Below, one piece after another: positions 1 to 8,066 of a stretch of 64,000 nt of DNA. The translations under genes and the position numbers were made by a program. The notes under the pieces are model-generated. The model did no database searches. It had not been told where the DNA came from and was given only the letters and a program-made list of their open reading frames with translations. This stretch comes from Lysobacter arenosi (lineage in GTDB: Bacteria > Pseudomonadota > Gammaproteobacteria > Xanthomonadales > Xanthomonadaceae), in assembly GCF_016613475.2 (NCBI RefSeq), contig NZ_CP071517.1:2418001-2482000 (forward strand), written 5' to 3'. Within the stretch, counting starts at the first letter, position 1. Each line of letters opens with the position of its first letter.

Positions 1-77
1 CTTCAAACGCTGGTGCTGGCGACGTAGGCCCAAAGGCCAATTCCGCCTCGCAGGAATCGCCATTACCTTGGCCGCCG

Positions 78-464
78 ATGCAGATGAAGCCGCCAATCAT
101 TGCTGTCGTGGATGACGAAGAAAGCGTCAGGCGCGCCCTGTACCGACTGCTCGCTTCATCAGGATTTGACGTGCTGGTTTACGCGTCTGGACGCGACTTT
201 CTGCGCCATGCCCCGAGCATCCCTGTGGACTGCGTCGTGCTCGATCTGAACCTGGGCGACCACAGCGGACTCGACGTCCTGCTTGCGCTTTCCGCCGTGC
301 TCCTACTCATTCCGGTTGTTGTTCTGACCGGAAACGACACGAGCACCAACCGAGCACGTGCGCTGACCACTGGCGCGCACGCGTACCTCACCAAGCCAAT
401 AGAAGACGAGTTGCTGATTGATGCCATTGTTTCCGCCATCCGCTCAAGGTCGCCAGGTGCATAG
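78..464 (+). CDS. Receiver-only (single-domain) response regulator
   Basis: A 128-residue protein that is one CheY-like receiver domain with no output domain. The acidic pair Asp12-Asp13, the phospho-acceptor Asp56 (in VVLDLNLG) and Lys106 (in YLTKP) are all present, so it should be phosphorylated by a partner kinase; the sequence resembles the receiver half of FixJ-type regulators. No kinase is adjacent in the visible part, so the partner may lie left of the window. The start could be the ATG at 78 or the one at 84. Its 3' end overlaps the start region of the next ORF by up to 47 nt, suggesting co-transcription with the export genes downstream. Family confident, role unknown. Confidence 0.8.
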   Translation: MQMKPPIIAVVDDEESVRRALYRLLASSGFDVLVYASGRDFLRHAPSIPVDCVVLDLNLGDHSGLDVLLALSAVLLLIPVVVLTGNDTSTNRARALTTGAHAYLTKPIEDELLIDAIVSAIRSRSPGA

Positions 465-954
465 GCGCGGCCACACCCCACGGTTGTGGGCGATCCCTCT
501 GCTCGCCGGCGCTGCAATGCTGCCCCGTCCGGCAAGCGCATCTCTGCTCAGCGGCGAGACGCTGGATGCCGCAGCCAATGTCGTTTCCTGGATAGCGCTG
601 GTGGTCGTGCCGGTTGCGCTGATCACCGTGTTCTGGCTGGTCCACATCCTGCCCGAGAAGATCGCCGAGCAACGCCGGCATCCGCAGCTGGCGGCGATCA
701 AGACGCTATGCCTGCTGTCATTGGTCTTCGGCGGCTTGCTCTGGCCGCTGGCCTGGCTGTGGGCGTACACCAAGCCGGTGTTTCACAAGCTCGCCTACGG
801 CACCGATGTCTCCGACCATCCCGAGCACGGCGAGCCGCTTACGCCATTTCACGATGCGGGCATCGAGCGCCATCACAAGGAGCACGGGACTGCAGTGCTG
901 GCTGGGCTCGCCGATACGGATGTCGGTGACAAGTCCGTTGGCACGGCGGGTTGA
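418..954 (+). CDS. DUF3302 family inner-membrane protein (YiaW/YibI-like)
   Basis: A 178-residue protein with a signal-like hydrophobic stretch near residues 24-41, followed by two membrane segments around residues 53-74 and 90-113. The second contains the HPQ...LLWPLAWLWAY pattern typical of DUF3302. In E. coli the DUF3302 proteins YiaW and YibI are encoded next to HlyD-type proteins YiaV and YibH; the same pairing is seen here, because the HlyD gene starts 2 nt after this stop. Function is not established; an inner-membrane partner of the fusion protein is a reasonable inference. The start is uncertain: TTG 418, ATG 421 or TTG 484. The C-terminus is hydrophilic and His-rich. Confidence 0.75.
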   Translation: MMPLFPPSAQGRQVHRRGHTPRLWAIPLLAGAAMLPRPASASLLSGETLDAAANVVSWIALVVVPVALITVFWLVHILPEKIAEQRRHPQLAAIKTLCLLSLVFGGLLWPLAWLWAYTKPVFHKLAYGTDVSDHPEHGEPLTPFHDAGIERHHKEHGTAVLAGLADTDVGDKSVGTAG

Positions 955-956
955 TC

Positions 957-2138
957 ATGGAGATCATCCTCCTACTCATCTATTCGTTCTTCGTCTGGCT
1001 GGTCTTCTTCAAGTTCAAGTGGCTGCCATGGACCTTCGTATCGCAGGTCATCGTGGTGTCGCTGCCGATCTTCGCCCTGAGCGCGACGATCCTGGTCCTC
1101 AACGTGGTCGCCCCTTCGTCGGCCGACGTGCGCGTCGTCAACTACGTCGTGCAGGTGGTTCCGCGCGTCCCGGGCCGCGTCATCGAGGTCCCGGTCGAAG
1201 CCAATCGCCCGGTGAAGAAGGGCGACGTGCTGTTCCGCATCGACCCGGTGCCCTTCCAGCAGGAGCTCATGGCCCTCGAGGCGAAGGCGCCGGAGCTGTC
1301 CGCCAAGCTCGACAGTGCCCTCGCCTACCAGCGCGAACTCAACGAGCAGTTGAACTCTTCCCGCTCGGCCAGCGACGCAGTGGCCGCCCGCCTCGCCCTG
1401 GCCGAACGGCGCGAGCGCCAGACGGCCGAGCTTGCGCAGAGCGGTGCCGGGCCGGCGTTTGACCACGAGCAGGCGCAGACCGAAGCAGCGAGCCTCCGCT
1501 CGGAACTGGCGTCGACCACTGCGCAGATGGCTCAGGTGCGGCAGAAGCTGTCGGCGAAGACGCGCGATGGACAGCTGTCCGAAGTCGCCCAGGCCCGCTC
1601 GGCGATGGAGCAGCTCAAGGCGCAGATCGTCCAGGCCAGGTGGCAGCTCGACCAGGCAACCGTGCGCGCCCCCTCCGACGGCACCGTCATCAACCTGCAG
1701 CTGCGCGAGGGTTCCTATGCCGCGAACCTGCCGCTGACGCCGGTGATGAGCTTCGTCGAGCACGAGCAATGGGTGCTGGCGCTGTACTCCCAGAACGAGC
1801 TCGGCAATGTCGAGCCCGGCAACGACGCCGAGATCGCGCTGAAGACCCACCCCAACACGATCATCAAGAGCAAGGTCGATTCGATCATCTGGGCTACCGG
1901 CACGGGCCAGATGCCGATGGGCGGCATGGTTCCGCAGTCTGGATCGCAGCCGATCCCGCCGGGCCGCATCGCGGTGCGCCTGCGCCCGACCGGCAAGCAC
2001 AAGGACATGTTCCTCGCCATGGGCGCACAGGGACAGGGTGCGATCTACACCGATCACGGAGAGTTTCTCCACATCATCCGCAAGGTAGTCATTCGTGTCA
2101 GTTCCAAGCTCGACTGGCTGGTTCTCAAGCTGCATTGA
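957..2138 (+). CDS. HlyD-family membrane fusion protein (YiaV/EmrA-like)
   Basis: About 393 residues with one N-terminal membrane anchor (residues 2-45), a lipoyl/barrel-sandwich half around residue 65 (GRVIEVPVEANRPVKKGDVLF), a long alpha-helical hairpin rich in Ala, Glu and Gln (about 95-220), the second lipoyl half (ATVRAPSDGTVINLQLREG) and a beta-barrel. These proteins bridge inner-membrane transporters to outer-membrane channels. ATG 957 is preferred over TTG 951 because it begins the membrane anchor and lies just after the DUF3302 stop. The gene for a NodT-type outer-membrane protein follows with no gap, yet no MFS, RND or ABC pump gene is adjacent, which leaves DUF3302 and the small downstream protein as the only inner-membrane candidates. 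Confidence 0.85.
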   Translation: MEIILLLIYSFFVWLVFFKFKWLPWTFVSQVIVVSLPIFALSATILVLNVVAPSSADVRVVNYVVQVVPRVPGRVIEVPVEANRPVKKGDVLFRIDPVPFQQELMALEAKAPELSAKLDSALAYQRELNEQLNSSRSASDAVAARLALAERRERQTAELAQSGAGPAFDHEQAQTEAASLRSELASTTAQMAQVRQKLSAKTRDGQLSEVAQARSAMEQLKAQIVQARWQLDQATVRAPSDGTVINLQLREGSYAANLPLTPVMSFVEHEQWVLALYSQNELGNVEPGNDAEIALKTHPNTIIKSKVDSIIWATGTGQMPMGGMVPQSGSQPIPPGRIAVRLRPTGKHKDMFLAMGAQGQGAIYTDHGEFLHIIRKVVIRVSSKLDWLVLKLH

Positions 2139-2145
2139 GGCCGGC

Positions 2146-3591
2146 ATGTCCATCACTTACCTATCCCGCCCCGTTACCCGCTGCGTGCTGGCTTCGTGCC
2201 TGCTCGCAGCACTTGCAGGCTGCGCCGCGCTCCCCGAGCCGACCGGATCCGTAGTGCAGGCGCAAGCCCTCGCCGGCACCGCGATTCCCCCCAACTGGTC
2301 GGCCGCGGCGAGCGCGGCGCAGGTAGACGAGGGCTGGCTGGCCAACTTCAACGATCCCGTGCTCAGCCAGCTGGTGCACGAGGCGCTGGCCAACAATCCT
2401 GACCTGCACATGGCGGCGGCCCGCCTCGAGCAATCCAACGCCCAGCTCGACATGGCCCAGGCACAGCTGAAGCCCGGTATCACATTGCTCGGCCGCACCG
2501 GATCCAAGCCGGTGGCGGACCTGGTACCGCTGCTCAGCGGCGCGATGTTTCGACTGTCGTGGGAAGTCGACCTGTGGGGCCGGATGCGCTACGCGCGCAA
2601 CGCCGCTGCCGCCGCGCGCGATGCCACCAGCGCGGAGTACCGCTACGCCCAGCAATCACTGGCGGCCGCGGTGGCGCGGGCCTGGTTCGTCGCCAGCGAG
2701 GCGCGCCAGCAGCAAGAACTGGCGACCAGGATGGTGCAGTCCGCGAAGGCGCTGACCGAGCTTGCGGCGGACCGCCAGCGCATAGGCGCCGGCAGCGAAG
2801 TCGACTCGGTCGCCGCGCGCGCCAATCTCAACGGCTACCAGGATGCGGAGCAGCAAGTCGAGCTTGCGCATCGCCAAAGCCTGCGGGCACTGGAGCTTCT
2901 GCTCGGCCGCTACCCAGGGGCCGACATGGTCGCGTCCGCGACGCTCACGCCGCTCCCTGGGCCCGTGCCCGCCGGCATTCCCATGGACGTGCTCAATCGT
3001 CGTCCGGACATGGTCGGGGCCGAACGCCGCGTCGCCGCAGCGTTCGACAAGGTAGGCGAAGCCAAGGCCGCGCAGCTTCCGTCGTTCTCGATCTCGGCTG
3101 GCTATGGCCGCCTCAGCAACGAGGTCCTGGAGACCCGCGACGTCCTCGAGCAGCGCATCGCCAGCATCGCCGGCACCGCGGCCGCGCCCCTCTACACAGG
3201 TGGCGCACTCAGCGGGCAGGTCGCGCTGCGGACCGCGGAACAGAAGGAGGCGGTTGCCGACTACGCTCGCCGGGCCTTGATGGCGCTTGGCGAGGTCGAG
3301 AGCGCATTGAATGCCGAGCACATCCTGGGTGAGCGCGAGCTCATTCTCGAAAAGACCGCCGCTGCCGCTGAAGAAGCATTGAACCTGGAAATGACGTCCT
3401 ACCGGATTGGCAGGTCCGATCTGCGCGCGGTGAATCAGCGTCAGCTTGCTGCGCGGGCTGCCGAAGTGGCCCTGCTATCGGTTCAGCGGGAGCGCCTCGA
3501 CCGTCGCGTCGACCTGCATCTGGCGCTCGGCGGGAACTTCGACTCGCCGCGGCCGGGAGTAGTCGCTGTCCAGGGATGGCCTGGACCATGA
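2146..3591 (+). CDS. NodT-family outer-membrane efflux lipoprotein
   Basis: A 481-residue TolC-superfamily outer-membrane factor. The N-terminus is a lipoprotein signal with lipobox LAGC (Cys25 approximately), and two OEP repeats follow, each with long amphipathic helices rich in Ala, Gln and Glu. The family signature LNRRPDMVGAERRVAAAFDKVG is visible in the second half. ATG 2146 is chosen because it opens the lipoprotein signal; it lies 7 nt after the HlyD stop. It should form the outer-membrane channel for the HlyD-type adaptor encoded upstream. The last codons overlap the start of the next small membrane gene. Confidence 0.88.
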   Translation: MSITYLSRPVTRCVLASCLLAALAGCAALPEPTGSVVQAQALAGTAIPPNWSAAASAAQVDEGWLANFNDPVLSQLVHEALANNPDLHMAAARLEQSNAQLDMAQAQLKPGITLLGRTGSKPVADLVPLLSGAMFRLSWEVDLWGRMRYARNAAAAARDATSAEYRYAQQSLAAAVARAWFVASEARQQQELATRMVQSAKALTELAADRQRIGAGSEVDSVAARANLNGYQDAEQQVELAHRQSLRALELLLGRYPGADMVASATLTPLPGPVPAGIPMDVLNRRPDMVGAERRVAAAFDKVGEAKAAQLPSFSISAGYGRLSNEVLETRDVLEQRIASIAGTAAAPLYTGGALSGQVALRTAEQKEAVADYARRALMALGEVESALNAEHILGERELILEKTAAAAEEALNLEMTSYRIGRSDLRAVNQRQLAARAAEVALLSVQRERLDRRVDLHLALGGNFDSPRPGVVAVQGWPGP

Positions 3592-3932
3592 TGCAGCGTG
3601 ACGGGTTCACCCTCGTGATTGCACTTCTGGTCCTGATCGCCGGAACACTGTTCGCCCACGGCGAGGAGCTTTATCTGTTCCTGTTCGGCATCGCCGTGGC
3701 CGATCTTGTCGTCCTGAGGCTCGCGTCGCTGAGCAAAGAGCGCCGGCGGCTTCGAACCAGATCAGGGTTGATGGCGTTGGTCGTGGCAATCGCATTCTGG
3801 TTCGTGCTTTCGCGGTACTACCCCGCCAAGGCGGAGGCATCTGGCCTCGGGCCATTCCTCGATGGCCTGGTTCCATCGCTTGCGCTCGGCGGGGCGCTGG
3901 TCTGGCTGTATCACAGCTGGGAGCGCCGATGA
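3588..3932 (+). CDS. Small four-helix inner-membrane protein, export operon
   Basis: About 114 residues, mostly hydrophobic, with four predicted membrane segments (roughly residues 8-24, 26-46, 60-77 and 90-108) and a basic KERRRLRTR loop in the middle. The ATG at 3588 overlaps the NodT stop codon (ATGA), so translation is probably coupled; ATG 3576 is an alternative. I do not recognise a named family. Its position suggests a membrane accessory to the HlyD/NodT export system. The 3' end overlaps the convergent lipoprotein gene by about 22 nt. Confidence 0.65.
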   Translation: MMQRDGFTLVIALLVLIAGTLFAHGEELYLFLFGIAVADLVVLRLASLSKERRRLRTRSGLMALVVAIAFWFVLSRYYPAKAEASGLGPFLDGLVPSLALGGALVWLYHSWERR

Positions 3933-4918
3933 GCCCAGGGCGAGACGAACTCGTTGCGTTCACACAGTTCGGTGCCTGCAACCGGCTGCTGCATATCCCG
4001 CTCACGTTGTGCGATCGGATCAAACTCGGCGCCAGCCGCAGGCTTCAGGGTGCGCCGCAACTCATCGAAACGACGCGTGCCCTCGCTGATCTCGTCCGGT
4101 GACATCATCAAGCGCAGCCCGTTCGCCTCGGTCTGCAGCTGGAGCGCGCTGATGCGAGTAGACGTAACCGTCCGCTGCAACTCCTGCGCCATCATGTAGT
4201 ACGCAAGCGCCTGCGCAGCATCATGCGACACGGCCTGGCGCAACAATGGCGTCAGGTCTGGCCCCGTGCTGCGCGGTGCGTAGGCGCGCGCAAGCATCAG
4301 GTTGGCATGCAGGTTTCCGCTTCGAGCAACGTGTTTCGTCATCTCGACACCGTCACGACGATAGTCCTTCAGTTCGTCCAAGGTGTCGAGGAGGCGATCC
4401 TGTCGGAAGGCCAGGCCAGCGCCGTACTGCAACATGGACGGGAGGTGGCCGCGCAAAGCAGCCTTCCGCCACAGGTTGACGCTATCGGATGGAGTTGCCG
4501 GAGGCATTCCAGCGCAGTATTCGCTTCGGACCTTCGCCAGCTCAGCCATGGTCTGGAGCACGTCGTTCCTGTTCAACACTGCCCCGCTGTCGGCCTTGAT
4601 GCGCGCTGCGACCATGGCCATGCGGTGACTCGCCTCTTCCGAACCGGCGCAGAACTCGACCTCCCGCGCCAGTTGGCAGGTCGCCTTGGGATCCCCCGCG
4701 TCGACGCGCTCGCGCAGGATTCCAATCACTTCGCGCGCAGTCGCGGCCTGTGGCAGTAGCCGGGCGTCAGCCGCGACGGGCTGGTCTTCTTCTGGTTGCA
4801 GGCCTGCCATCTGGCCGGGTTGTTGCTGCCCGACCGGTGGAACGCTCGCTGGCACACGTTCCTGACTGCATCCCGCGATATGCAGTAGCAGGCCAGCCGC
4901 AAGAACCAACCTTCTCAT
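3911..4918 (-). CDS. Putative lipoprotein with Sel1/TPR-like helical repeats
   Basis: A 335-residue protein beginning with a clear lipoprotein signal: basic start, hydrophobic stretch and lipobox IAGC with Cys at residue 17. A short Pro/Gln-rich linker follows, then an Ala- and Leu-rich helical body with phrases such as LWRKAALRGHLPSMLQYG and NLHANLMLARAYA that resemble Sel1-type repeats, which usually serve protein-protein contacts. No enzyme motif is visible. It is transcribed alone, convergent with the export operon. The function is unknown; an envelope scaffold role is only a guess from the repeat type. Confidence 0.65.
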   Translation of the reverse strand: MRRLVLAAGLLLHIAGCSQERVPASVPPVGQQQPGQMAGLQPEEDQPVAADARLLPQAATAREVIGILRERVDAGDPKATCQLAREVEFCAGSEEASHRMAMVAARIKADSGAVLNRNDVLQTMAELAKVRSEYCAGMPPATPSDSVNLWRKAALRGHLPSMLQYGAGLAFRQDRLLDTLDELKDYRRDGVEMTKHVARSGNLHANLMLARAYAPRSTGPDLTPLLRQAVSHDAAQALAYYMMAQELQRTVTSTRISALQLQTEANGLRLMMSPDEISEGTRRFDELRRTLKPAAGAEFDPIAQRERDMQQPVAGTELCERNEFVSPWAHRRSQL

Positions 4919-5031
4919 CCATGTCCCCTGTCGCGCCGGCCCCCGCAGCGGCTACCGCGGAATCGTGCCACAAAAGGCCCAATCGGGAGTCGGGACCTCC
5001 ACGACGGTGACAGGCGACATGCCCAGGGTCC

Positions 5032-5871
5032 TTACTGGAACGCCAACGTGAGCACGCGCAATGCATCGCGCGTTCGCCGGTCGCTGAGGGTGCTGTAAAG
5101 CATCACGTCCTGCGCGCGAATCGTCGGCAACGACAGCAGTCCGCTAACGTCGACCGTGCCCGGCGGCGCCGCACGCCGCGCCAGTAGCGCCACCGCGAGG
5201 CCGGCGACAGCGGCCGCCCCCAGGATCGCGGCGCCCTTGCCGACGAAGACCTCGCGCCATTCGACGCCGGCCCGGTCCAGCGCGCGTACTGCCTCCATGC
5301 GGACACGGCACGACTCGCCTTGCGTCGCCAGCGACACCGGCTGGCCGGCACGCGGCTCCCAGCCGGCCGCGGCGAACCATGAGAAGGACTCGGCGAACAC
5401 TATCTTGCCGCGCTTGCCGCGATCCTCAGGGCGCAGCACCAGCACCGCGTCGAGCTCCCCGCGCTCCTGGGCCTGCATGAGTTCGTTGGTGCCGGCGATG
5501 CGGATCTCGACCAGCAGGTTCGGGTCGTGCTCCCGCATCCGGCGCAAGAGCAGAGGGAGTTCGCTGCCGACCAGCTGCTGGTTGATGCCGATCGCCAGGC
5601 GGCGCTGTTCGGTCTCGAAGGCGGCGGCCGCGCGGTCGTGGGACGACACCAGCTCGCGCGCAACACCGAGAAAGGCCAGACCCTCCGCAGAGAGACGGAC
5701 ATGCCGGGGCGTGCGTTCCAGCAGGCGGCGGCCCAGTTGATCTTCCAGGCGCCGCAGCTTGAGGCTGACTGCGGACTGGGTGGTGCCCAGCACGTCCGCT
5801 GCCCGGGTGAAGCTCTGCAGGTCGGACGCCAGCAGGAAGGCCCTGACCGCATCCACGTCCATCGCTTTCAT
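5032..5871 (-). CDS. LysR-family transcriptional regulator
   Basis: A 279-residue protein with the N-terminal LysR winged helix (about residues 5-64; FLLASDLQSFTRAADVLGTTQSAVSLKLRRLEDQLG with the recognition helix AVSLKLRRLE) and a C-terminal ligand-binding domain. It is divergent from the lipocalin-like gene at 5982, the classical arrangement in which a LysR protein controls its neighbour. The start may be ATG 5871 or ATG 5862, the latter fitting the family's usual N-terminus more tightly. The inducer cannot be read from sequence. Confidence 0.88.
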   Translation of the reverse strand: MKAMDVDAVRAFLLASDLQSFTRAADVLGTTQSAVSLKLRRLEDQLGRRLLERTPRHVRLSAEGLAFLGVARELVSSHDRAAAAFETEQRRLAIGINQQLVGSELPLLLRRMREHDPNLLVEIRIAGTNELMQAQERGELDAVLVLRPEDRGKRGKIVFAESFSWFAAAGWEPRAGQPVSLATQGESCRVRMEAVRALDRAGVEWREVFVGKGAAILGAAAVAGLAVALLARRAAPPGTVDVSGLLSLPTIRAQDVMLYSTLSDRRTRDALRVLTLAFQ

Positions 5872-5911
5872 CTGGAGTCATTCGATTCCGAAATGCCAGA
5901 TATCGTTGTAG

Positions 5912-5926
5912 ATGCGTTTTTCGTAT
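5912..5926. promoter_or_regulatory. Candidate LysR T-N11-A operator
   Basis: Within the 110-bp divergent spacer the sequence ATGCGTTTTTCGTAT is an interrupted palindrome (arms ATGCG and CGTAT, one mismatch) that fits the T-N11-A half-palindrome consensus of LysR boxes. It sits 41 nt upstream of the LysR ATG and about 56 nt upstream of the lipocalin gene, a sensible place for autoregulation and activation. The assignment is by pattern and position only. Confidence 0.4.
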
Positions 5927-5981
5927 GACGCAAGCGGCCTAGGATTGGGGCAGTCAATCCCATCCACGAGGACCCAACGCC

Positions 5982-6476
5982 ATGAAAACCCTGACCGGAG
6001 CCTTTGTCGCAATGCTGGCGGGGCTGGCCGCGCGCGACGCGCCAGCGCCTACACCCCTCTTCCCCCTGCAAGGCACCTGGACACTCGTCGCAGCGGACAA
6101 GATCCTTCCGGGTGGCGAGACCGTGCGGGACTACGGTGGGAACCCCAAGGGCAGGCTCGTCGTCGATGCCCAGGGGCGCTACTCGCTGCAGATCTTCAAG
6201 TCCGAACGTCTGCGCTTTGCCAGCGACAGCAAGGCCGACGGCAGTGGCGAGGAACTGAAGTCAGCCGTCATGGGCAGCAGCACCCACTACGGCACCATGG
6301 AGATCGACGAGCGGGCAGCGGTGCTGGTGTTCTCGATTGACGGCTCGTCCTTCCCGAACTGGGAAGGCACGACCCAGAAGCGCCAGTACACGTTTGACGG
6401 CGCCGAGCTTCGTTACAAGGTTCCGCCGCGGCCGGATGGCAGCATCCCGGTGTCCGTGTGGCGCCGGCTCGACTGA
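5982..6476 (+). CDS. Secreted lipocalin-like domain protein
   Basis: A 164-residue protein with a short hydrophobic N-terminus followed by a lipocalin-like fold (Pfam Lipocalin_5 type), recognised by LQGTWTLVAADKILPGG near residue 30, the G-R-Y-SLQIF strand and the closing W-RRLD end. Proteins of this type bind small hydrophobic ligands or act as cyclase-like accessory proteins; the ligand here is unknown. A GAGG ribosome-binding sequence lies about 10 nt before the ATG. It is divergent from a LysR gene and followed after 63 nt by a tautomerase-family gene, so the three may form one response unit. Confidence 0.72.
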   Translation: MKTLTGAFVAMLAGLAARDAPAPTPLFPLQGTWTLVAADKILPGGETVRDYGGNPKGRLVVDAQGRYSLQIFKSERLRFASDSKADGSGEELKSAVMGSSTHYGTMEIDERAAVLVFSIDGSSFPNWEGTTQKRQYTFDGAELRYKVPPRPDGSIPVSVWRRLD

Positions 6477-6539
6477 GCCGGACACTCTCGTTCGGGGGCG
6501 CTCGCGCCTCCGACTCACGCTTCACCCAACGGAGGCAAC

Positions 6540-6884
6540 ATGCCGCACTTCGTAGTCGACTGTTCCCAGGCAATCCTGAAGATTCAGGATGAAGAATCGA
6601 TCATCACCCGGCTGCATCGAGTGGTGAATGCTTCCGGGCTGTTCCAAGAATCGGACATCAAGATCCGGGTGAACCCCTTCGCGATCAATTCCGTCGGCGG
6701 TGGTCGGGAGGACTTCATCCACACCTTCGCCTGGATCATGGAGGGACGCACGGTCGAGCAACGCGCCGCCTTGTCGAAGGCCATCGTCACCGAGCTTGCC
6801 GCGATGTTTCCGGAGCTTCCCCGTATTGCCGTCAATGTTGCCGAGTTCGAGAAGGCGACCTATTTCAATCGCGCGATGCTGTGA
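6540..6884 (+). CDS. 5-carboxymethyl-2-hydroxymuconate isomerase family protein
   Basis: A 114-residue protein of the CHMI branch of the tautomerase superfamily, with the invariant Pro directly after the initiator Met (the catalytic base once Met is removed), the MPHFVVDCS start and the EGRTVEQRAALSKAIV helix. In homoprotocatechuate degradation the family isomerises 5-carboxymethyl-2-hydroxymuconate; no other gene of that pathway is nearby, so this copy may act on a different keto-enol substrate. A GGAGG sequence precedes the start. It lies between the lipocalin-like gene and the beta-propeller gene in the same direction. Confidence 0.75.
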   Translation: MPHFVVDCSQAILKIQDEESIITRLHRVVNASGLFQESDIKIRVNPFAINSVGGGREDFIHTFAWIMEGRTVEQRAALSKAIVTELAAMFPELPRIAVNVAEFEKATYFNRAML

Positions 6885-6969
6885 CTTCCAGGCCGACATG
6901 ACCTCCCCCAGCCGCAATGCCCGTTGTCGACCAGAAGCGGCCGTTCAAGGCTTGGCGCCGGAGGCGAAG

Positions 6970-8049
6970 ATGAAGAGGTCGATGTGGCGGGTTGCCGCCT
7001 TGTTCCTGCTCTGGTCGTCGCAGGCGGTGGCCGCGCCGGACGGGCCCGTCCTGATCGACGTCGAGCGGTTCGCCGAACTGCCGGCAGGTGTTCGCCAACC
7101 GGAAGGGATGACCGTCGATCCGGCCAGCGGCGAGTTCTTCGTCGGCACGTTCGATGCACGCGAGCCGGCATCCGCGCGCAACAACCAGGTGCTGCGGTAC
7201 TCCGCGCAGGGCAAGGTGATCGCACAACGAAGCTTCGGCGCGACTCCGCTGACCGGTCTGGCGTTCCGCGATGGACAGGTCTACATGCTCAACTTCGGCG
7301 CATCGAAGCTGCAGCGCATTCCGGCCAGTTTCGACGCGAACAGCCCGATCGAGGACGTGGCCACGTTCGCCGCGCTTTCACCCGCTGCACCGACCGAACG
7401 TCGCATCGACAATCCCGACGGCAGCCACGACCGGATCACTTACGGCGCATCCGGTCTGCCCGCCATCAACGGCATGGTGTTCGATCGCGCCGGCAACCTG
7501 TACGTTTCCGATTCGTTCCAGGGCGCGATCTACCGGATCGCCAATGCCACGAAATGCGCGCCATGCCAGGTCGAGGTGTTCTCGCGCGATGCGCTGCTTG
7601 GCACCACGGGCGCGCTGCCGTTCGGCGCCAACGGCCTGGCGTTCAGCGCCGACGAGAAGATCCTTTACATCAACAATGCCGGCGACGGCCGCGTACTGCG
7701 CATGACCATGCCTGCAGGGCCGGTGACCGTGCTGGCGGAAGGCATGTATGGCGCCGACGGGCTCCTGTTCCACCGCGGGTTCCTTTGGGTGGCCACCAAC
7801 CAGATCGACAACATCGTCGCGCTGGACGAGAGGGGACGCGTGCGCGCGCGTGCAGGCAGGTTCGAGGGCATCGACGCCGACGGAGCACCGCGCGGCCTGT
7901 TGTTCCCGGCCGCCAGCGCCGTGCAGGGTGACTGGATGCTGGTGATCAACCTGTCCCTTCCCATCACCGCGGCCGAAGGCGATGAATGGGAAGAGGAGGT
8001 CACGCGCTGGACGATAGCGCGCTTCCGCATTCCGGCGACCATGAAGTAG
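6970..8049 (+). CDS. Secreted SMP-30/NHL-type six-bladed beta-propeller
   Basis: About 359 residues with a signal peptide ending near AVAA (residue 22) and repeated blade motifs of SMP-30/gluconolactonase-like propellers: QPEGMTVDPASGEFFVGTF, LTGLAFRDGQVYMLNFG, INGMVFDRAGNLYVSDSFQG, ANGLAFSADEKILYINN and ADGLLFHRGFLWVATN. Such proteins are periplasmic or secreted hydrolases or scaffolds; the substrate is unknown. ATG 6970 is preferred over ATG 6898 because it begins the signal peptide and has a GGAGG sequence just upstream. The gene may be the last of the lipocalin/tautomerase group. Confidence 0.75.
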   Translation: MKRSMWRVAALFLLWSSQAVAAPDGPVLIDVERFAELPAGVRQPEGMTVDPASGEFFVGTFDAREPASARNNQVLRYSAQGKVIAQRSFGATPLTGLAFRDGQVYMLNFGASKLQRIPASFDANSPIEDVATFAALSPAAPTERRIDNPDGSHDRITYGASGLPAINGMVFDRAGNLYVSDSFQGAIYRIANATKCAPCQVEVFSRDALLGTTGALPFGANGLAFSADEKILYINNAGDGRVLRMTMPAGPVTVLAEGMYGADGLLFHRGFLWVATNQIDNIVALDERGRVRARAGRFEGIDADGAPRGLLFPAASAVQGDWMLVINLSLPITAAEGDEWEEEVTRWTIARFRIPATMK

Positions 8050-8066
8050 GTCGCAACGAAGGAGCG

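Noticed and set aside
1..77. Possible 3' end of an upstream gene (open frame ending at a TAG at 25-27)
   Set aside because: Only eight codons are visible, which cannot support a gene call.
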